Shown: positions 54,329-63,814, numbered from the stretch's first letter. The stretch: DNA of 64,000 bases from Lachnospiraceae bacterium (GCA_031272985.1 JAISSU010000023.1:42942-106941); one strand, 5' to 3'. Translations and numbers: made by a program. Notes: generated by a model from the sequence alone, not told the origin.

Positions 54329-55483
54329 TCAGGTTTTCATACTATCAATGAATCTGTCGAATAAAAACGCCGTATCCGTCGGGCCCGGACAGGCCTCAGG
54401 ATGAAACTGAACGGTAAATACGCCTTTTCGTGCATAAATAAAGCCTTCGTTTGTTCCGTCATTGACGTTTACGAAAGCTTCTTTTCCGATTGATTCATCA
54501 ATACTTCCCGCTTCCACGGCGTAACCGTGATTCTGAGAAGAAATATAAACCCTGCCGGTAACCAATTCTTTTACCGGATGATTACCCCCCCGGTGTCCGT
54601 ATTTCAATTTATATGTCTTTCCTCCCATTGCCAATGCCATTAATTGATGACCGAGGCAGATGCCAAAGATAGGAATAGTAGTTTCATATAACGTTTTTAT
54701 TTCTTTAATAATGGATTTGTTATCTTCCGGGTCCCCGGGTCCATTTGATAGCATGATACCATCCGGCTTATTGCCTATAATTTCATTGGCACTTGCAAAT
54801 GCGGGGAAGACGACCACCTCGCAGCCCCTGTTTTGCAAAGACCTGATTATGTTCCTTTTAGCACCAAAATCCATCAATGCTACTCGAAATTTCTTTTTAC
54901 TTCCTTTCCCGATCCCACTAGAGTTTACACATTTATTGCCGATATCCGCTTCCTTTTCAGAAGGTGTCCAGGATTTGAAATCCTCGTCATCTGCTATAAA
55001 GCGTGATTTACAAGTTACCCTTGCGACGGCGTCCTTTGTGCGATAGGCTTTTATTCGTTGCAACACCTCTTCGGTCTTAAAGGCTTCATCTGTCGTTATC
55101 ATCCCGTTCATTGTACCCTTTTCTCTGAGTAGCTTTGTCAGAGCTCTGGTATCAATTTTGCAGATACCCGGGATATCTTGACGAATCAAAAATTCGTTTA
55201 ATCCTCCCCAAGACCTAAAATTGCTTGGCAATCGGGATATTTCTTTAATAATATATCCGTCAGGCCAAGCCTTATTTGATTCCATATCAGGTGTAATACC
55301 GTAATTACCAATGAGGGGATAAGTCATTACCACCGCCTGTCCGGCGTATGATGGATCCGAAAGAACTTCTAAATAACCAGTCATAGATGTGTTAAAAACA
55401 ATTTCGCTTATTGCTTCCTTTGTACTTCCTACTGACTGTCCTTTGAAAACAGTGCCATCTTCCAAAATCAGATATGCTTTCAT
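54329..55483 (-). CDS. carA: Carbamoyl-phosphate synthase small subunit
   Basis: Glutaminase subunit that delivers ammonia to CarB. The N-terminal domain begins AYLILEDGTVFKGQSVGS. The C-terminal class I glutamine amidotransferase has SNGPGDPEDN, the nucleophile elbow FGICLGHQLM with its Cys, and FHPEACPGP with the catalytic His and Glu. 384 residues, slightly longer than typical because of an insertion near KCVNSSGIGKGSKKK. The ATG follows AAAGGA. Confidence 0.97.
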   Translation of the reverse strand: MKAYLILEDGTVFKGQSVGSTKEAISEIVFNTSMTGYLEVLSDPSYAGQAVVMTYPLIGNYGITPDMESNKAWPDGYIIKEISRLPSNFRSWGGLNEFLIRQDIPGICKIDTRALTKLLREKGTMNGMITTDEAFKTEEVLQRIKAYRTKDAVARVTCKSRFIADDEDFKSWTPSEKEADIGNKCVNSSGIGKGSKKKFRVALMDFGAKRNIIRSLQNRGCEVVVFPAFASANEIIGNKPDGIMLSNGPGDPEDNKSIIKEIKTLYETTIPIFGICLGHQLMALAMGGKTYKLKYGHRGGNHPVKELVTGRVYISSQNHGYAVEAGSIDESIGKEAFVNVNDGTNEGFIYARKGVFTVQFHPEACPGPTDTAFLFDRFIDSMKT

Positions 55484-55548
55484 TTATATCCTTTCTTTGG
55501 ACACTTTTTAATTTCTTTCTCGCATGAAAAAGGCCAAAAATTTTTCTT

Positions 55549-55577
55549 AGTTTACTACAGCATAAAAAAATTTGCAA
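55549..55577 (-). promoter_or_regulatory. Promoter of carA-carB
   Basis: -35 TTGCAA (55577-55572) and -10 TAAACT (55554-55549) with a 17-bp spacer, about 65 bp upstream of carA. No PyrR-type attenuator was recognised in the short leader. Confidence 0.6.
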
Positions 55578-55618
55578 GAAGAATTTTTACTCTTTACTAG
55601 GCTTATTTCACATCAATT

Positions 55619-57061
55619 TTAATTTCCATAATCCCAGTAAACGACTGTTTCGCAGGCTTCACTATCCTCAAAATATATATAATTTACTTCATGCATTCCA
55701 TAAAAATTCATTAATGTATTAGCTGCTTTCTGTACTAAATCATTAATGATTTCTTCTCGATGGGCTTCATAAATCTCAGTAGTCGGAAACTTAACAACAG
55801 TTGGATTCTTTTTTGAAGTGACTCGATTATTCATCATATTTAAAATAATCTCCCTGTCATATTCTTCAAAATACATCCCGTTTACGACATAAAAATTCGC
55901 TTCAAGGCTCGTACAGGCAGGGAATGGGTATGAAATATCAACTACATGATTTCGGCTGATTTGCTCATCATTTACGCAAAAATAGTCGTAATTTACATAA
56001 CCTTCGGGAATTGCCGACTCACCGCCCTCGGTTGACGCAAACACCGGGTCGCCCCAAGTAGTGTCCATATGATAATACTTGTCATCCACCTTTACAATAT
56101 TCCAAGCATGTGCTTCTCCCGCACTGATTCCGGTAACATAAATGCATTGAATTCCCAGCCTTTTTAAAAGATACTGAGTCATTTTCGCATAACCGGCACA
56201 AACTGAGACCTTATTAACGATAGCGCTGTACATATTCTGAGAATCCGGTACCCCTCTTTCATAATCTACTGTCTTTACCACCGTCTCATATACGTATAGC
56301 GCTTTATCATAATTACTCGCATCGGGTGAAATGCCGCTTAAAATCTCCGTTGCAGCCATTTCTACCTCTTCTTCACGTTTTTCAATCGTCTCAGTATCAT
56401 TAGCAAACTTAAGGCGCAGCAATAGATATGGGTAATTTTCGCCCCTTTTTTCAATCATCACTTCTTCGCCTCCCCAGAATATTTCAGGGTAGTCATTAGT
56501 GACATAAATAAAAATTGCATATGCGAGCTGTTCGTCATTAAAATGCAGTAAAATGCTGTCGTCTTTGTCTTTAAGTCCCTGCGCTATTTCCTTGTAAACA
56601 GTGCGCTTTTCGTCAGTTTCGAGCAGATTATAATAGAAATTACCAGCTAAATCCTCATCATCCAAAGTCACTACGGGAAATGGCAATACCTCATAAGTCG
56701 CCTTTTCCTGTGCGTCTTGACGATAATCTATGTACCTTATTACTGCATAGAAAGCACCCCACATTGCCAATAATGTGAATATTATCGCAAAAAATACGAT
56801 TATTGCTGTTAAGCAACCCCGTTTTTTGTTCTTTTTTTTATATTTTTGATTACTTATAAGAGAATTTTCGACGGTTTCAGTACTGTAATTCAGCCATCCA
56901 TTGTCCTCAAATCCATCCGGATAATTAGACCAATCGTCGTCATCAAAGTCTTCAGAATTTGCAGATTCATAGCTTGCTATGTTATTATTCGCATAATTAT
57001 CATAGCTACCCAAGGATTCGTTATCCAATTCATTTCTAAATCCATCCCAATCGTTTTGCAT
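55619..57061 (-). CDS. Membrane-anchored transglutaminase-like cysteine protease-fold protein
   Basis: A 480-residue protein with an acidic Asn/Asp/Ser-rich cytoplasmic N-terminus (about 1-75), a basic KYKKKNKKRG stretch, one membrane segment (GCLTAIIVFFAIIFTLLAMW), then an outside domain. The transglutaminase core shows VCAGYAKMTQYLL (Cys), GEAHAWNIVKVDDKYYHMD (His) and DTTWGDP (Asp), so the triad is present. Such proteins act as peptidases or cell-wall cross-linking enzymes; which is not known. ATG 57061 (AGG five bases upstream) is preferred to a GTG six bases earlier. It follows rseP by about 10 nt and closes the operon. Confidence 0.83.
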   Translation of the reverse strand: MQNDWDGFRNELDNESLGSYDNYANNNIASYESANSEDFDDDDWSNYPDGFEDNGWLNYSTETVENSLISNQKYKKKNKKRGCLTAIIVFFAIIFTLLAMWGAFYAVIRYIDYRQDAQEKATYEVLPFPVVTLDDEDLAGNFYYNLLETDEKRTVYKEIAQGLKDKDDSILLHFNDEQLAYAIFIYVTNDYPEIFWGGEEVMIEKRGENYPYLLLRLKFANDTETIEKREEEVEMAATEILSGISPDASNYDKALYVYETVVKTVDYERGVPDSQNMYSAIVNKVSVCAGYAKMTQYLLKRLGIQCIYVTGISAGEAHAWNIVKVDDKYYHMDTTWGDPVFASTEGGESAIPEGYVNYDYFCVNDEQISRNHVVDISYPFPACTSLEANFYVVNGMYFEEYDREIILNMMNNRVTSKKNPTVVKFPTTEIYEAHREEIINDLVQKAANTLMNFYGMHEVNYIYFEDSEACETVVYWDYGN

Positions 57062-57072
57062 TTGCACCTGCG

Positions 57073-58185
57073 CTATACAAATAACTTTCTTATATCCTGA
57101 AACATAACAACTACCATAAGCCCAATCAAAAGCACAAATCCTATCAAATGAACGATACCCTCCTTTTCAGGCGGTATCTTCTTTCTCGTAACAGCCTCTA
57201 CGAGCAGAAAGACTAATCTGCCGCCGTCCAGTGCAGGTATCGGCAGAAGATTCATAACTCCGAGATTCGCTGATAATAATACCGCTAAATACAGGAACTC
57301 TATGAAGACCGTCTTTGCAACAAAAAGGCGCATCGCCCAACTGCCGGACGTCTCTGCTCCTTCTTGCCCTTCATCTTCATTTTCCTCCCACGTCTGCTCG
57401 GCGTAGTCTTTGCTGGCTTCATATGTCTGATTCGCCATCTGAACGATACCGACGGGCCCTGTAAGTTCGCTAAGACCGAATTTTCCTGTAATCAGCATTC
57501 GCAGACTGGTTATAGTCGTCTTTATTGTGTAACCGACTTCATGCCATCCATAAACAATAGACTGTCCAAAATTAGCTTTCGTAACTCCGCTTGAAATAAT
57601 GCCCAATCTGTAATATCCTGCTTCTTCGTCCATTTGTGGTTTCAAAGTCGCACTATAAGTAACTCCGTCGCGTTTATATATTATTCTAACTTCCTCTCCT
57701 TGATGAGTTTGATTATAGAAAGAGATTTCACGGAAAAAATGAATCCTGTCGTTCCCGATTTTTATTATCTCATCACCGGCCTGTAATCCGGCTTTGGCCG
57801 CAGGATACCCATCTTCCGCCGCACTTATTACCGGTGCATCAAATCCCGACATTGCTACTAGTACAATAGCCATAACAAATGCCAGAATAAAATTAAAAAT
57901 CGGACCGCCTGCAATTACCATAATACGAGCCCAGACTGATTTACTGTGAAAATTCCCGGGCTTCCCCGTCGCTTCCTCATCCTCACCCATCACACACGAT
58001 CCGCCCAAAGGGAGCAACTTTAAACAGTATTTTGTTCCTTTCTTCGTCTTTGAGAGAATAGTCGGACCCATTCCGATTGAAAAAGATGAGACTTCTATTT
58101 TATTGATTCTGGCACAAAGAAAATGACCTAATTCATGAAAGAATACCAGAAAGCCAAATAGTAATATCGCAAAAACAATGCCCAA
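57073..58185 (-). CDS. rseP: RIP metalloprotease RseP (site-2 protease)
   Basis: Membrane-embedded zinc protease that cuts transmembrane segments, for example of anti-sigma factors. The 370-residue protein has HELGHFLCARINK near the N-terminus (His17, Glu18, His21), one PDZ domain around PAAKAGLQAGDEIIKIGN, and the third zinc ligand region NLLPIPALDGGRLV. Start is TTG at 58185 after GGAGG. It lies in the conserved cluster after dxr. Confidence 0.95.
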   Translation of the reverse strand: MGIVFAILLFGFLVFFHELGHFLCARINKIEVSSFSIGMGPTILSKTKKGTKYCLKLLPLGGSCVMGEDEEATGKPGNFHSKSVWARIMVIAGGPIFNFILAFVMAIVLVAMSGFDAPVISAAEDGYPAAKAGLQAGDEIIKIGNDRIHFFREISFYNQTHQGEEVRIIYKRDGVTYSATLKPQMDEEAGYYRLGIISSGVTKANFGQSIVYGWHEVGYTIKTTITSLRMLITGKFGLSELTGPVGIVQMANQTYEASKDYAEQTWEENEDEGQEGAETSGSWAMRLFVAKTVFIEFLYLAVLLSANLGVMNLLPIPALDGGRLVFLLVEAVTRKKIPPEKEGIVHLIGFVLLIGLMVVVMFQDIRKLFV

Positions 58186-58233
58186 TTTAATACCTCCAAA
58201 TCTCTAATGCACGTGTGTTGTTGCCTTTATCCG

Positions 58234-59376
58234 TCACTTCCACTCCCTCATTCGGTCTGCGATTTCGCACTCACACTCCTCTATCTGAACAACAGTAGGA
58301 TCTTTCATTAATTTATGTCTTTCCATACATGCTTCGATTATTTCACTTATTTCCATGAACGTAATCTCTCTATTGAGGAACTTTGCCACTGCCGCCTCGT
58401 TTGCCGCATTGAATATGGTAGGTAAACTCCCCCCTGCTTTTCCGGCCTTGTATGCTAAATCAAGCGCAAAAAACGTGGACGTATCAGGTTTTTCAAAGGT
58501 CAGTTCTTTAATTTCAGAAAAATTAAGGCTCTTTCCGGACAAAAATTTTCTGTCCGGATAATAGAGCGCATATTGAATCGGCAATCTCATATCCGGCGTC
58601 CCGAGTTGGGCTAAAACCGCCTTATCGATGCACTCAACCATTGAGTGGATAATGCTCTGAGGGTGTATTACCACTTCAATATCCTCATAATCTTTTCCAA
58701 AAAGCCAGTGAGCTTCCATAACTTCCAGACCCTTATTTGCGAGAGTCGCAGAATCCACAGTCACTTTGGCCCCCATTTCCCAATTAGGATGCTTTAGCGT
58801 GTCCTCAACCGTGACATTAAGAAGCTCTTCCGCTTTCTTCCCCCTAAATGGCCCTCCGGACGCAGTTAGTATTATTTTTACAATTTCTCCGGCGTTTAAG
58901 CCCTTAATAGATTGAAAAATAGCACTATGTTCACTATCAACCGGTATTATTTTCACCTTATAATCGCTTGCTAAAGGCATTATCAAGTGCCCTGCGCAAA
59001 CCAGTGTCTCTTTATTGGCTAAACACAAATCTTTTCCTGCTTTAATAGAAGCAATTGCAGGTCTAATCCCTATCATCCCGACTATAGCAGAAACTACCGT
59101 ATCTATGCTGTCTAATGAACACGCCTCCAGGACTCCATCCATTCCGGATTCTACACGTACACCCAGATCTGCGACACGTACCTTTAAGTCGCTTGCAGAC
59201 TTTTCATCCATCATTACAGCTAAAGCAGGTCTAAACTCGCGGATCTGCGCTTCCATAAGAGCAACGCTTCTATTGGCCGTAAGAGCTGCCACTTTAATAT
59301 CGTTATTATTTCTTAGTACCTCCAAGGTCTGAGTCCCAATTGAACCCGTAGAACCCAGGATTGTTACTTCACGCAT
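58234..59376 (-). CDS. dxr: 1-deoxy-D-xylulose 5-phosphate reductoisomerase
   Basis: Second step of the MEP isoprenoid pathway: DXP to MEP with NADPH. 380 residues. NADPH motif ILGSTGSIGTQTL at the start, the substrate and metal region VDSEHSAIFQS, LTASGGPFRG, and MGAKVTVDSATLANKGLEVMEAH. ATG 59376 follows GTGAGG; an ATG seven codons earlier is less likely. Located between cdsA and rseP as in many Bacillota. Confidence 0.96.
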   Translation of the reverse strand: MREVTILGSTGSIGTQTLEVLRNNNDIKVAALTANRSVALMEAQIREFRPALAVMMDEKSASDLKVRVADLGVRVESGMDGVLEACSLDSIDTVVSAIVGMIGIRPAIASIKAGKDLCLANKETLVCAGHLIMPLASDYKVKIIPVDSEHSAIFQSIKGLNAGEIVKIILTASGGPFRGKKAEELLNVTVEDTLKHPNWEMGAKVTVDSATLANKGLEVMEAHWLFGKDYEDIEVVIHPQSIIHSMVECIDKAVLAQLGTPDMRLPIQYALYYPDRKFLSGKSLNFSEIKELTFEKPDTSTFFALDLAYKAGKAGGSLPTIFNAANEAAVAKFLNREITFMEISEIIEACMERHKLMKDPTVVQIEECECEIADRMREWK

Positions 59377-59479
59377 AAAATACCTCACTAACACCATATA
59401 ACATAATAAACATCCCTATCGTGCATTCCTCTATTATCGTCAGTCAGAAACCAATAATCTTCCTGAAAGAAATTATCTT

Positions 59480-60295
59480 CTATCTCATAAGGAAGAATGC
59501 CAGCAAATATACCACGGGCGCTGTAAAAATAACACTGTCAAATCTATCCAAAATCCCACCATGCCCAGGAATCAATTTACCGAAATCCTTTATTTCGCTA
59601 TTTCGCTTAATACCTGAAGCCGCCAAATCTCCTATTTGCGATATTATGCTCGCTCCCGCACAGATCACCGCAAATAACCATGGTTTATCATTGACATTTA
59701 AATCTGTAATATGCGACGCAAAAAGCAATGCATAAACATATCCTAAAATCGCCGCACCCATAACGCCGCCTATTGCACCCTCAATTGACTTTTTCGGGCT
59801 TAAAACAGGTGCTAATCGGTGCTTTCCGAGTAACATCCCCACACAGTAAGCGAATGTATCAGAGCCCCATGCTCCGATGAATATCAAAATCACCAAATAG
59901 CCGCCAAAGTCGGAAGCAGACAGATACATATATGAAAAGAGTAATATACAATAAAAGAAGCCGAAAAACTTTATGGTCGATTCACTGAAATTGAACTTAG
60001 GAAACTTTAGAACATAAACCGCCATCATTGCAAAAAAGCAAACTATTGCAGCGAGCAGGGTTAATATTGATATCAGAAATACTCCGGATACCAGAAGCGC
60101 GTAATATATAATCCCTAAAATATATCCGACTATTGACAAGGCATCGAACTCATTCCCGGTGGTTTTATTGAATTCGTAAAGCGCGCTCAGACTTAATACG
60201 GCAGTAAGTCCGAACATCGTATATTCTCCAAAATATATTGCGGCTGCCAGTACAATAATCAGTACCGCGCCGCTTAATAATCTCGTTCGAAACAT
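59480..60295 (-). CDS. cdsA: Phosphatidate cytidylyltransferase
   Basis: Makes CDP-diacylglycerol from phosphatidate and CTP at the membrane. 271 residues with about seven hydrophobic segments. The signature region is present: SPKKSIEGAIGG in the middle, then ISQIGDLAASGIKRN and the end DFGKLIPGHGGILDRFDS. The ATG follows AAGGAG and the gene is 9 nt after uppS. Confidence 0.95.
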   Translation of the reverse strand: MFRTRLLSGAVLIIVLAAAIYFGEYTMFGLTAVLSLSALYEFNKTTGNEFDALSIVGYILGIIYYALLVSGVFLISILTLLAAIVCFFAMMAVYVLKFPKFNFSESTIKFFGFFYCILLFSYMYLSASDFGGYLVILIFIGAWGSDTFAYCVGMLLGKHRLAPVLSPKKSIEGAIGGVMGAAILGYVYALLFASHITDLNVNDKPWLFAVICAGASIISQIGDLAASGIKRNSEIKDFGKLIPGHGGILDRFDSVIFTAPVVYLLAFFLMR

Positions 60296-60304
60296 GCTAT
60301 CTCC

Positions 60305-60997
60305 TTAAATCCCGCCAAATCTTCTTTCTCGTCTATTGTAATGTTCTATGGCCTTTGCCAGCTCTTTTGCAGAAAAATCCGGCCAGTGCAAATCCGTAAA
60401 ATAAAACTCGGTATAAGCCAATTGCCATAACAAAAAATTCGATAACCGTTGCTCTCCGCTGGTTCGAATTAATAAATCAGGATCAGGGATGCCTTTGGTA
60501 TCCAATTGATTAGCAAAGAAAGTGCCATCAATTTCATCCACGGTAATCTCACCAATTTCCACTTTATCCGCCACTTTTCTGACTGCGCGCATTATCTCGT
60601 CGCGCCCTCCATAATTAATGGCAATCTGAAACCAAAGTCCCTGATTATTCTTCGTGGCCTCTTCCAGCTCGATTATTCGATTCCTGATATCCTCATCTAA
60701 AGCAGAAATATCGCCCAAAACTCGGACATGCATATCGTTTTTAGCCGCTCGTTTCAGACAGGTTTTCATGTAATTGCGAAGCAAGGTCATCAGCGCATCG
60801 ACCTCGTCTTTGGGGCGATTCCAGTTTTCGGTCGAAAAGGCATAAACCGTCAGGTATTTAATCCCCATATTCCAAGCATCCTCGCAGGTTTGCTCGACTG
60901 TCTTACTACCCTGTAAATGCCCGTAATTACGGGGTCTGTTTTTTGCCTTTGCCCAACGCCCGTTGCCGTCCAAAATAATCGCAACATGCTGCGGAAT
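60305..60997 (-). CDS. uppS: Isoprenyl transferase (undecaprenyl diphosphate synthase), possible AUU start
   Basis: Cis-prenyltransferase making the lipid carrier for cell-wall synthesis. About 230 residues with DGNGRWAK (catalytic Asp), FSTENWNRP, IAINYGGRDE, and DLLIRTSGEQRLSNF to FTDLHWPDF. The first ATG/GTG/TTG in frame is TTG 60973, at the residue just before the catalytic Asp, which would remove the conserved IPQHVAII. Upstream the frame runs IKLEGLKIPQHVAII with a stop at 61020-61022 and no standard start. AGAAGG lies seven bases before an ATT codon at 60997, giving a normal-length N-terminus, so an AUU start is proposed. A sequencing error is the alternative. Confidence 0.9.
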   Translation of the reverse strand: MPQHVAIILDGNGRWAKAKNRPRNYGHLQGSKTVEQTCEDAWNMGIKYLTVYAFSTENWNRPKDEVDALMTLLRNYMKTCLKRAAKNDMHVRVLGDISALDEDIRNRIIELEEATKNNQGLWFQIAINYGGRDEIMRAVRKVADKVEIGEITVDEIDGTFFANQLDTKGIPDPDLLIRTSGEQRLSNFLLWQLAYTEFYFTDLHWPDFSAKELAKAIEHYNRRERRFGGI

Positions 60998-61038
60998 TTT
61001 AAGTCCTTCTAATTTAATATCCGTTAGTCAATACCTCT

Positions 61039-61590
61039 CTATACTGTCATAATTTCTTTCGATTTATTATCCACGACCTTGTCAATGTCTTTGATAGTCT
61101 GGTCTGTCAGCTTTTGAAGCTCGTCTTCCAAATCCTTGATTTCATCTTCGGATACTTCTGTGCCCTTAAGCTTCTTAAATGCTTCGTTTCCGTCTCTTCT
61201 GATATTGCGGACAGCGACTTTAGCGTTTTCGCCTTTCTTTTTTACATCCTTAACTAAATCTTTTCTGCGCTCCTCAGTGAGCTCCGGAAATACAAGACGA
61301 ATCGTAGAGCCGTCATTGGTCGGATTAATTCCTAAATCAGAGGTCTGAATTGCTTTTTCAATTTCCTTTACCATCTTTTTCTCCCACGGAGAAATCTGAA
61401 TTAATCTCGCTTCCGGCACCGTTACATTCGCAACCTGCTGAATCGGGGTCGCACTTCCGTAGTAATCTACGGTAATTTTGTCTAATACATGCGGATTTGC
61501 TCTGCCCGCACGAATCGTTCCGAGCTCTGACTCTAAATTGGCCATGCTTTTCTTCATCTTATCCTCGTAAATCTTAACTCTTTCGTTCAT
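61039..61590 (-). CDS. frr: Ribosome recycling factor
   Basis: Splits post-termination ribosomes together with EF-G. 183 residues, the standard length, starting MNERVKIYEDKMKKSMANLE. Family blocks IRAGRANPHVLDKITVDYYG, TPIQQVANVTVPEARLIQIS and EERRKDLVKDVKKKGENAKV are all present. AGGGAGG lies five bases before ATG 61590; the longer open frame to 61668 has no such site. Confidence 0.97.
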   Translation of the reverse strand: MNERVKIYEDKMKKSMANLESELGTIRAGRANPHVLDKITVDYYGSATPIQQVANVTVPEARLIQISPWEKKMVKEIEKAIQTSDLGINPTNDGSTIRLVFPELTEERRKDLVKDVKKKGENAKVAVRNIRRDGNEAFKKLKGTEVSEDEIKDLEDELQKLTDQTIKDIDKVVDNKSKEIMTV

Positions 61591-61707
61591 AACAGCCTCC
61601 CTGATTAATAATAATAAATTAACGATACCGATTTCCCTTTTATACCCATTTAAGTCCGCACTTCCCAATTATGCGGAAAAAATTAACAAAAATAATTATT
61701 ACGAGAA

Positions 61708-62403
61708 TCAAACAGTAACCTTTGTGCCCGTAAAAGGCTCTTTTAAAGCATTCACAATGCTGTTTTCGCCCTCCAGCGCAAATACCAACATCGGCATCTT
61801 ATTCTCCAATGCCAGCGCCGAAGCGGTTAAATCCACGGCTTTAAGGTTCTTTTCAATCACTTCCTGTAAAGAAATTTCGTTATATTTCTTCGCGTTAGGA
61901 TTAATTTTGGGGTCACTGTCGTAAATACCATCAATAGCCTTTGCAAGGAGCATCGCATCAGCTTTAATCTCTATAGCTTTTAAGACAGCACCACTGTCTG
62001 TGGAAAAATACGGATGCCCGGTTCCTCCGGCAAAAAACACAACATAACCTTCGTCAAGTGACCTTACGGCCTCATCTCGTGAAAAGAGCTCAGTAAAAGC
62101 GCCGCAAGTAAAAGGAGTGTAAATCTTCGTCTTAAGCCCAAGACTTCTGAATACAGCTGAAACATATATGCAATTCATAACCGTGGCGAGCATTCCAATT
62201 TGATCAGCCATCACTCTGTCAATATTATCGGATGTCCTCCCGCGCCAAAAATTCCCCCCACCGGTAACAATTGCAATCTGTTTTCCGGATGCACAAAGCT
62301 CTTTCACCTGCTTTGCGACATCCAAGCAAAACGTCTCGTCAAAGCCGGTTTTCTTCTCGCCCGCGAGAGCCTCGCCGCTAAGTTTTAACAGAATTCGCTT
62401 CAT
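61708..62403 (-). CDS. pyrH: UMP kinase
   Basis: Phosphorylates UMP to UDP. 231 residues of the amino-acid-kinase fold: RILLKLSGEALAGEKKTGFD, VTGGGNFWRGR, VFFAGGTGHPYFSTDSGAV and KAIDGIYDSDPKINPNAKKY. ATG follows AAGGAG. It opens the pyrH-frr-uppS-cdsA-dxr-rseP cluster; rpsB-tsf, which often precede it, are not here. Confidence 0.97.
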   Translation of the reverse strand: MKRILLKLSGEALAGEKKTGFDETFCLDVAKQVKELCASGKQIAIVTGGGNFWRGRTSDNIDRVMADQIGMLATVMNCIYVSAVFRSLGLKTKIYTPFTCGAFTELFSRDEAVRSLDEGYVVFFAGGTGHPYFSTDSGAVLKAIEIKADAMLLAKAIDGIYDSDPKINPNAKKYNEISLQEVIEKNLKAVDLTASALALENKMPMLVFALEGENSIVNALKEPFTGTKVTV

Positions 62404-62452
62404 ATAATTAGCTCCTTATTTAGTCCTCATGTGAGAAATTCTTCACGAAGTG

Positions 62453-62481
62453 AGTATATCAAAAAAGCCCTTTAAGGGCAA
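62453..62481 (-). promoter_or_regulatory. Promoter of the pyrH cluster, overlapping the upstream terminator
   Basis: -35 TTGCCC (62481-62476) and -10 TATACT (62458-62453) with 17 bp between. The terminator hairpin at 62467-62479 lies inside this promoter. Confidence 0.65.
62467..62479 (-). terminator. Intrinsic terminator of the Fic-like gene
   Basis: GCCCTT and AAGGGC pair around a single base and are followed by six T on the minus strand. It ends the Fic-like transcript within the spacer of the next promoter. Confidence 0.7.
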
Positions 62482-62521
62482 CCGTAATAAACAAACGTTT
62501 CGCACAAGGTTTCTTAGGTCT

Positions 62522-63697
62522 TTACATTCCGGAGGTTAGCAGCCTTTTCTTTCCTTCATAAGTAATGGTGTATTTTTGAAAGCGGCTGTTCGGTCTGTCA
62601 GGCACAGTCATCTTAATATAACCGGCCTCCAAAAGAGGTTGACCATGGCGTTTCCATGAGCGCGAATCAATACTTATTCTAATTGCCGAATATATTTCTT
62701 TGCGAGAAAGCGGTTTATTCCCAAACGCCCTAAGAAAACGAATTTGAGTATCGGTAAGGCCATCTTGAAGCTCATCTATATGCCAATCTCCATGCCAACC
62801 TTCATTCATCGCCTCACCGGCAGAAACACGCTCAAAATCAAACATTTTAGTAAATCGAGATCCTCCTTGGTGCTGATACTTTGTGTTTACTTTGCGTTCA
62901 TCTTTACGCGCCGTCTCACGAAGCATCCTTTTATCTTCTTGAACCTTTTGTTGATCCATAATCGACTCATAAATAGCGGCGAGTTTAAAGTCAACGAATG
63001 GTGCAGCATCGTCCGCCTTTCTGGAAGTTTGGATCGCTTCATAATATTGCTTACGCTTTCGCAGGAGCACGGGCTCCATAGGAATAAATTCAAATAATGG
63101 GTTCCATTTAGCCAAGACAAGGGTCTGCCAAAGACGTCCCACTCTCCAATTCCCATCTTCGAAGGGATAAATTGATTCAATCTCATAATGCAAAACCGCA
63201 CTCTTAATGACAGGATGTAAGTCAGAGTTCTTAGCCCAATCAAATAAATCTGCTATAAGACCCGGAATAAACAATGATCTGGCACCAACTAAAGCAGATT
63301 TTTCATCATCTGCGTCCCCGTTACTTCCTCTGAACTTACCCGACTCCTTAATCAGACCATTCGTGAGAATAGAATGCGCTTTCAAAAAGTCTTCAACCGA
63401 ATACGGGTCAAAGGTCATTATCAACTCATATGCCTCAGCAAGATTCTTAATCTCAAGAATCTCCTTTTGTTTACCGGCAACGACTTTTCCTTCAATAACA
63501 GCTTTCACATCATCAATCGAAAGAGAAATTCCTTCAATGGCAAGCGAAGAATAGACAGCACTAACACGATTTTCGCGGTGTGACTCAAAGTCATACATAA
63601 AAGGAGTTGCAAGCTCTAAGCGAAGCACAGACTCAATAATTTTAACCAGATAATCAACTGTAGCTAAAGATAATTCAAAAAGCGGATCCTGCGACAT
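62522..63697 (-). CDS. Fic-fold protein with altered active site
   Basis: A 391-residue protein with an N-terminal inhibitory helix (SLAIEG, Ser51-x3-Glu55-Gly56, the class II pattern), a Fic core and a C-terminal winged-helix region (about 320-388). Fic enzymes usually transfer AMP with the motif HPFxDGNGRxGR. Here it reads IYPFEDGNWRVGRLW: the catalytic His is Tyr177 and the second glycine is Trp184. The rest of the core, including RGSNGD (124-129), is intact, and no frameshift is seen. It may bind nucleotide or protein without AMP transfer, or do another reaction. ATG follows GGGAGG. It has its own terminator before pyrH. Confidence 0.87.
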   Translation of the reverse strand: MSQDPLFELSLATVDYLVKIIESVLRLELATPFMYDFESHRENRVSAVYSSLAIEGISLSIDDVKAVIEGKVVAGKQKEILEIKNLAEAYELIMTFDPYSVEDFLKAHSILTNGLIKESGKFRGSNGDADDEKSALVGARSLFIPGLIADLFDWAKNSDLHPVIKSAVLHYEIESIYPFEDGNWRVGRLWQTLVLAKWNPLFEFIPMEPVLLRKRKQYYEAIQTSRKADDAAPFVDFKLAAIYESIMDQQKVQEDKRMLRETARKDERKVNTKYQHQGGSRFTKMFDFERVSAGEAMNEGWHGDWHIDELQDGLTDTQIRFLRAFGNKPLSRKEIYSAIRISIDSRSWKRHGQPLLEAGYIKMTVPDRPNSRFQKYTITYEGKKRLLTSGM

Positions 63698-63814
63698 AAA
63701 GCACCTCCCGATTATTGGTCAGGAAACACTCTCGTTATATATCGCTTCCCCTAGCGAAACTACTAAGATATCCTATATTAAAGCAGAAAAACAATAACTT
63801 TACAAGCGTAAAAA

